Origin: Tropicibacter sp. Alg240-R139
GTDB lineage: Bacteria; Pseudomonadota; Alphaproteobacteria; Rhodobacterales; Rhodobacteraceae
DNA length: 64,000 nt
Assembly (NCBI RefSeq): GCF_900537075.1
Contig: NZ_UNRA01000004.1
Span: forward strand, 256,572 to 320,571
Direction of reading: 5' to 3'
In this document: one piece after another, positions 62,337 to 64,000 of the stretch
Layout of the letters: every line of letters starts with the position of its first letter
Numbering within the stretch: the first letter of the stretch is position 1
The notes under the pieces: generated by a model
Told to the model about the DNA's origin: nothing
Database searches by the model: none
What the model saw: the letters and a program-made list of their open reading frames with translations, nothing else
Made by a program: the position numbers and the translations under genes

Positions 62337-63929
62337 ATGACTGAATTGCTGACAGCGGCGCAAATGCGGGCCATCGAGCAGGCCGCCATCGAGTCAGGTA
62401 ACGTGACCGGGCTGGAGCTGATGGAACGCGCGGGCCTTGGAGTGGTTGAGGCGATATTCGAGGAGTGGCCTGAACTGGCCGAGAGCGAAGAGGGGGGCGC
62501 TGCCCCCCGTCCTGCGGACTCCCCCCGGAGTATTTCCAAAAGGGTGAAACGGGCAGTGGTCCTGTGTGGTCCGGGCAACAACGGTGGAGATGGGTTTGTC
62601 GTGGCGCGGTTGTTGTGTGAGTTGGGGTGGGAACTGGAGGTATTCTTGTATGGAGACCCCGAGAAACTGCCACCGGATGCCAAAACCAATTACGACAGGT
62701 GGATCCATTTGGGGGGCGTTTCAGATTGGTCATTGTTGGATCCTGTAACCTGCGTCGCTGACTTGATTGTTGACGCGATGTTTGGTGCCGGATTGAGCCG
62801 CGCGCCATCGGACAGGATTATGGCACCGGTGACCGAGCTGTTCACGTCCGGTTGCGCCTTGGGAAACATCGTTGCCGTTGATGCACCGACGGGGTTGTGC
62901 ATGGACAGTGGCCGGGCCCTGTCCGACTATTGGGGGGCGGTATATGCCAGTTTGACCGTGACTTTTCACCGACCACGAAGAGGCCATCATCTGGACGACG
63001 GCCCTCATTATTGCGGCAAAGTTGTCTGCAAACAGATTGACCTGAATGATCGACCCTCGCAGGATAGAGGGGTGAACCTTGTGTCTGTTGGCTCTGAACA
63101 GCTTTCGAAAGGTATCGGCGATCACAAATTTGATCATGGACATGCGGTTGTCCTGTCGGGCGGGACCGGGAGGAGTGGAGCCGCGCGTTTGGCGGCACGT
63201 GGTGCGCTCAGAATCGGGGCTGGGCTTGTGACATTGGGTGTTCCACCATCTGCAATGATGGAAGTGGCCGGACATATAACTGCGTTGATGATGGCCCGGG
63301 TTGAAGGCGGCGAGGGGCTGGGCGTCATTTTGGAAGATCCGCGTCTGAACGCCCTGTGTCTTGGGCCGGGGTTGGGACAGGCGCGGGCGCGCGACGTGGT
63401 GCCGGTGGCCTTGGCTGCGAAAAGGGCAACCGTATTGGACGCGGATGCGCTGTCAGCTTTTGCAGATGATCCGGAGATGTTGTTTTCTCAGGTGCACAAG
63501 GCCTGCGTGTTGACCCCGCATGGCGGGGAGTTTGCGCGCTTGTTCCCCGACATCGCAGACAAGCTGAACGAGGTGCCCATCAATGGCCCCGCCTATTCCA
63601 AGGTGGACGCGACGCGTGCGGCGGCCAAGCGGGCAGGGTGCGTGGTTCTGTTTAAGGGGGCGGATACGGTGATTGCTGACCCTGACGGGCACTGCTCGGT
63701 CAGCTCGGCGCAGTATGAGCGGTCGGCGCCTTGGCTGGCTACCGCCGGGTCCGGCGACGTGCTCGCGGGGTTCATCACAGGGCTGTTAGCGCGCGGGTTT
63801 AAGCCGATGCAGGCCGCCGAGACGGCAGCCTGGTTGCATGTGGAATGCGCGTTGGAGTTTGGCCCTGGCCTGATCGCCGAGGATTTGCCGGAACAGCTTC
63901 CGGCTGTTTTCCGAAAGCTTGGTGTTTAA
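62337..63929 (+). CDS. nnr: NAD(P)HX epimerase and ADP-dependent dehydratase (bifunctional)
   Basis: A 530-residue repair enzyme. The N-terminal half (YjeF_N, about residues 1-230) epimerises hydrated NAD(P)H: L-T-A-A-Q-M-R-A-I-E near the start and C-G-P-G-N-N-G-G-D-G-F-V-V-A-R-L-L. The C-terminal half is the ADP-dependent dehydratase of ribokinase-like fold: G-A-A-R-L-A-A-R-G-A-L-R-I-G-A-G-L-V-T, then L-T-P-H-G-G-E-F-A-R-L-F and A-T-A-G-S-G-D-V-L-A-G-F-I-T. A short insert rich in acidic residues and Pro (about residues 50-72) lies in the first half. It is divergent from glnB. Confidence 0.94.
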   Translation: MTELLTAAQMRAIEQAAIESGNVTGLELMERAGLGVVEAIFEEWPELAESEEGGAAPRPADSPRSISKRVKRAVVLCGPGNNGGDGFVVARLLCELGWELEVFLYGDPEKLPPDAKTNYDRWIHLGGVSDWSLLDPVTCVADLIVDAMFGAGLSRAPSDRIMAPVTELFTSGCALGNIVAVDAPTGLCMDSGRALSDYWGAVYASLTVTFHRPRRGHHLDDGPHYCGKVVCKQIDLNDRPSQDRGVNLVSVGSEQLSKGIGDHKFDHGHAVVLSGGTGRSGAARLAARGALRIGAGLVTLGVPPSAMMEVAGHITALMMARVEGGEGLGVILEDPRLNALCLGPGLGQARARDVVPVALAAKRATVLDADALSAFADDPEMLFSQVHKACVLTPHGGEFARLFPDIADKLNEVPINGPAYSKVDATRAAAKRAGCVVLFKGADTVIADPDGHCSVSSAQYERSAPWLATAGSGDVLAGFITGLLARGFKPMQAAETAAWLHVECALEFGPGLIAEDLPEQLPAVFRKLGV

Positions 63930-64000
63930 GCCGCAGGACGAATTTCAGCAGCCAGCGTTTGTGCGCCCAGCTCTAGCCCTCCGGCATAAAGAATGTGGGA
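63926..64000 (-). CDS. end of an unidentified gene
   Basis: A minus-strand frame runs in from the right edge and ends at the TAA at 63926-63928, sharing bases with the stop of the gene before it. The 24 visible residues end in L-A-A-E-I-R-P-A-A. Too little is present to name the product. Confidence 0.4.
   Translation of the reverse strand, partial: SHILYAGGLELGAQTLAAEIRPAA

Overview
The window looks like chromosomal DNA of a marine alphaproteobacterium of the Roseobacter group (Rhodobacteraceae). The main support is a DMSP lyase gene (dddP) with all six metal ligands, the order yajC-secD-secF-(Mth938-like)-ccmABCDG, a glnB-glnA pair, a mannitol/fructose utilisation fragment, and many short-chain dehydrogenase, RND, BCCT and EamA genes with GC-rich third codon positions. 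This is inference from gene content and proteins; no rRNA or tRNA gene was recognised.

Layout: (1) 1-1402, end of a mannitol dehydrogenase gene and a fructokinase. (2) 1403-8715, an accessory block: mobile-element debris, a DUF2147 protein, a 1110-residue protein fusing a short-chain dehydrogenase, a Baeyer-Villiger monooxygenase and an esterase, its divergent LysR regulator, and a GPH-type symporter. The fusion gene and the symporter gene carry the same 24-bp operator-like sequence at nearly the same distance from their starts. (3) 8716-20467, RarD-like and LOG proteins, a LysM protein, an Atm1-type ABC exporter, a phospholipase D-like protein and an RND efflux pair. (4) 20694-24260, a YfgM-like protein, BamB and Der in the conserved order. 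(5) 24261-30891, a structured repeat, a desaturase, a histone-like protein, SerRS, a pentapeptide-repeat protein and an MscS channel. (6) 31099-38086, YajC-SecD-SecF, TauE-like, Mth938-like and cytochrome c maturation. (7) 38087-45194, a BCCT transporter with a possible small membrane protein, aconitase, DUF1223, an acyltransferase and an EamA transporter. (8) 45562-50924, an isolated fliG, three secreted proteins sharing a short cysteine motif, purB and small envelope proteins. (9) 50933-59371, a hydrolase-OsmC fusion, a kinase-like/Hint pair, dddP with a divergent DUF3445 gene, a lytic transglycosylase and a solute-binding protein. (10) 59396-64000, a decayed dehydrogenase, a second copy of the structured repeat, glnA, glnB, the NAD(P)HX repair enzyme and a partial gene.

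The most notable items are the three-enzyme fusion and its apparent regulon, which would convert an alcohol to a ketone, the ketone to an ester, and the ester to an acid plus an alcohol; a dispersed two-hairpin element whose stems covary between two copies 36 kb apart; and a cluster of secreted proteins sharing a C-x5-WD-x5-C module, one of them a 52-residue gene that is easy to miss. Boundaries were set by reading the sequence; no alignment, folding or database search was run.
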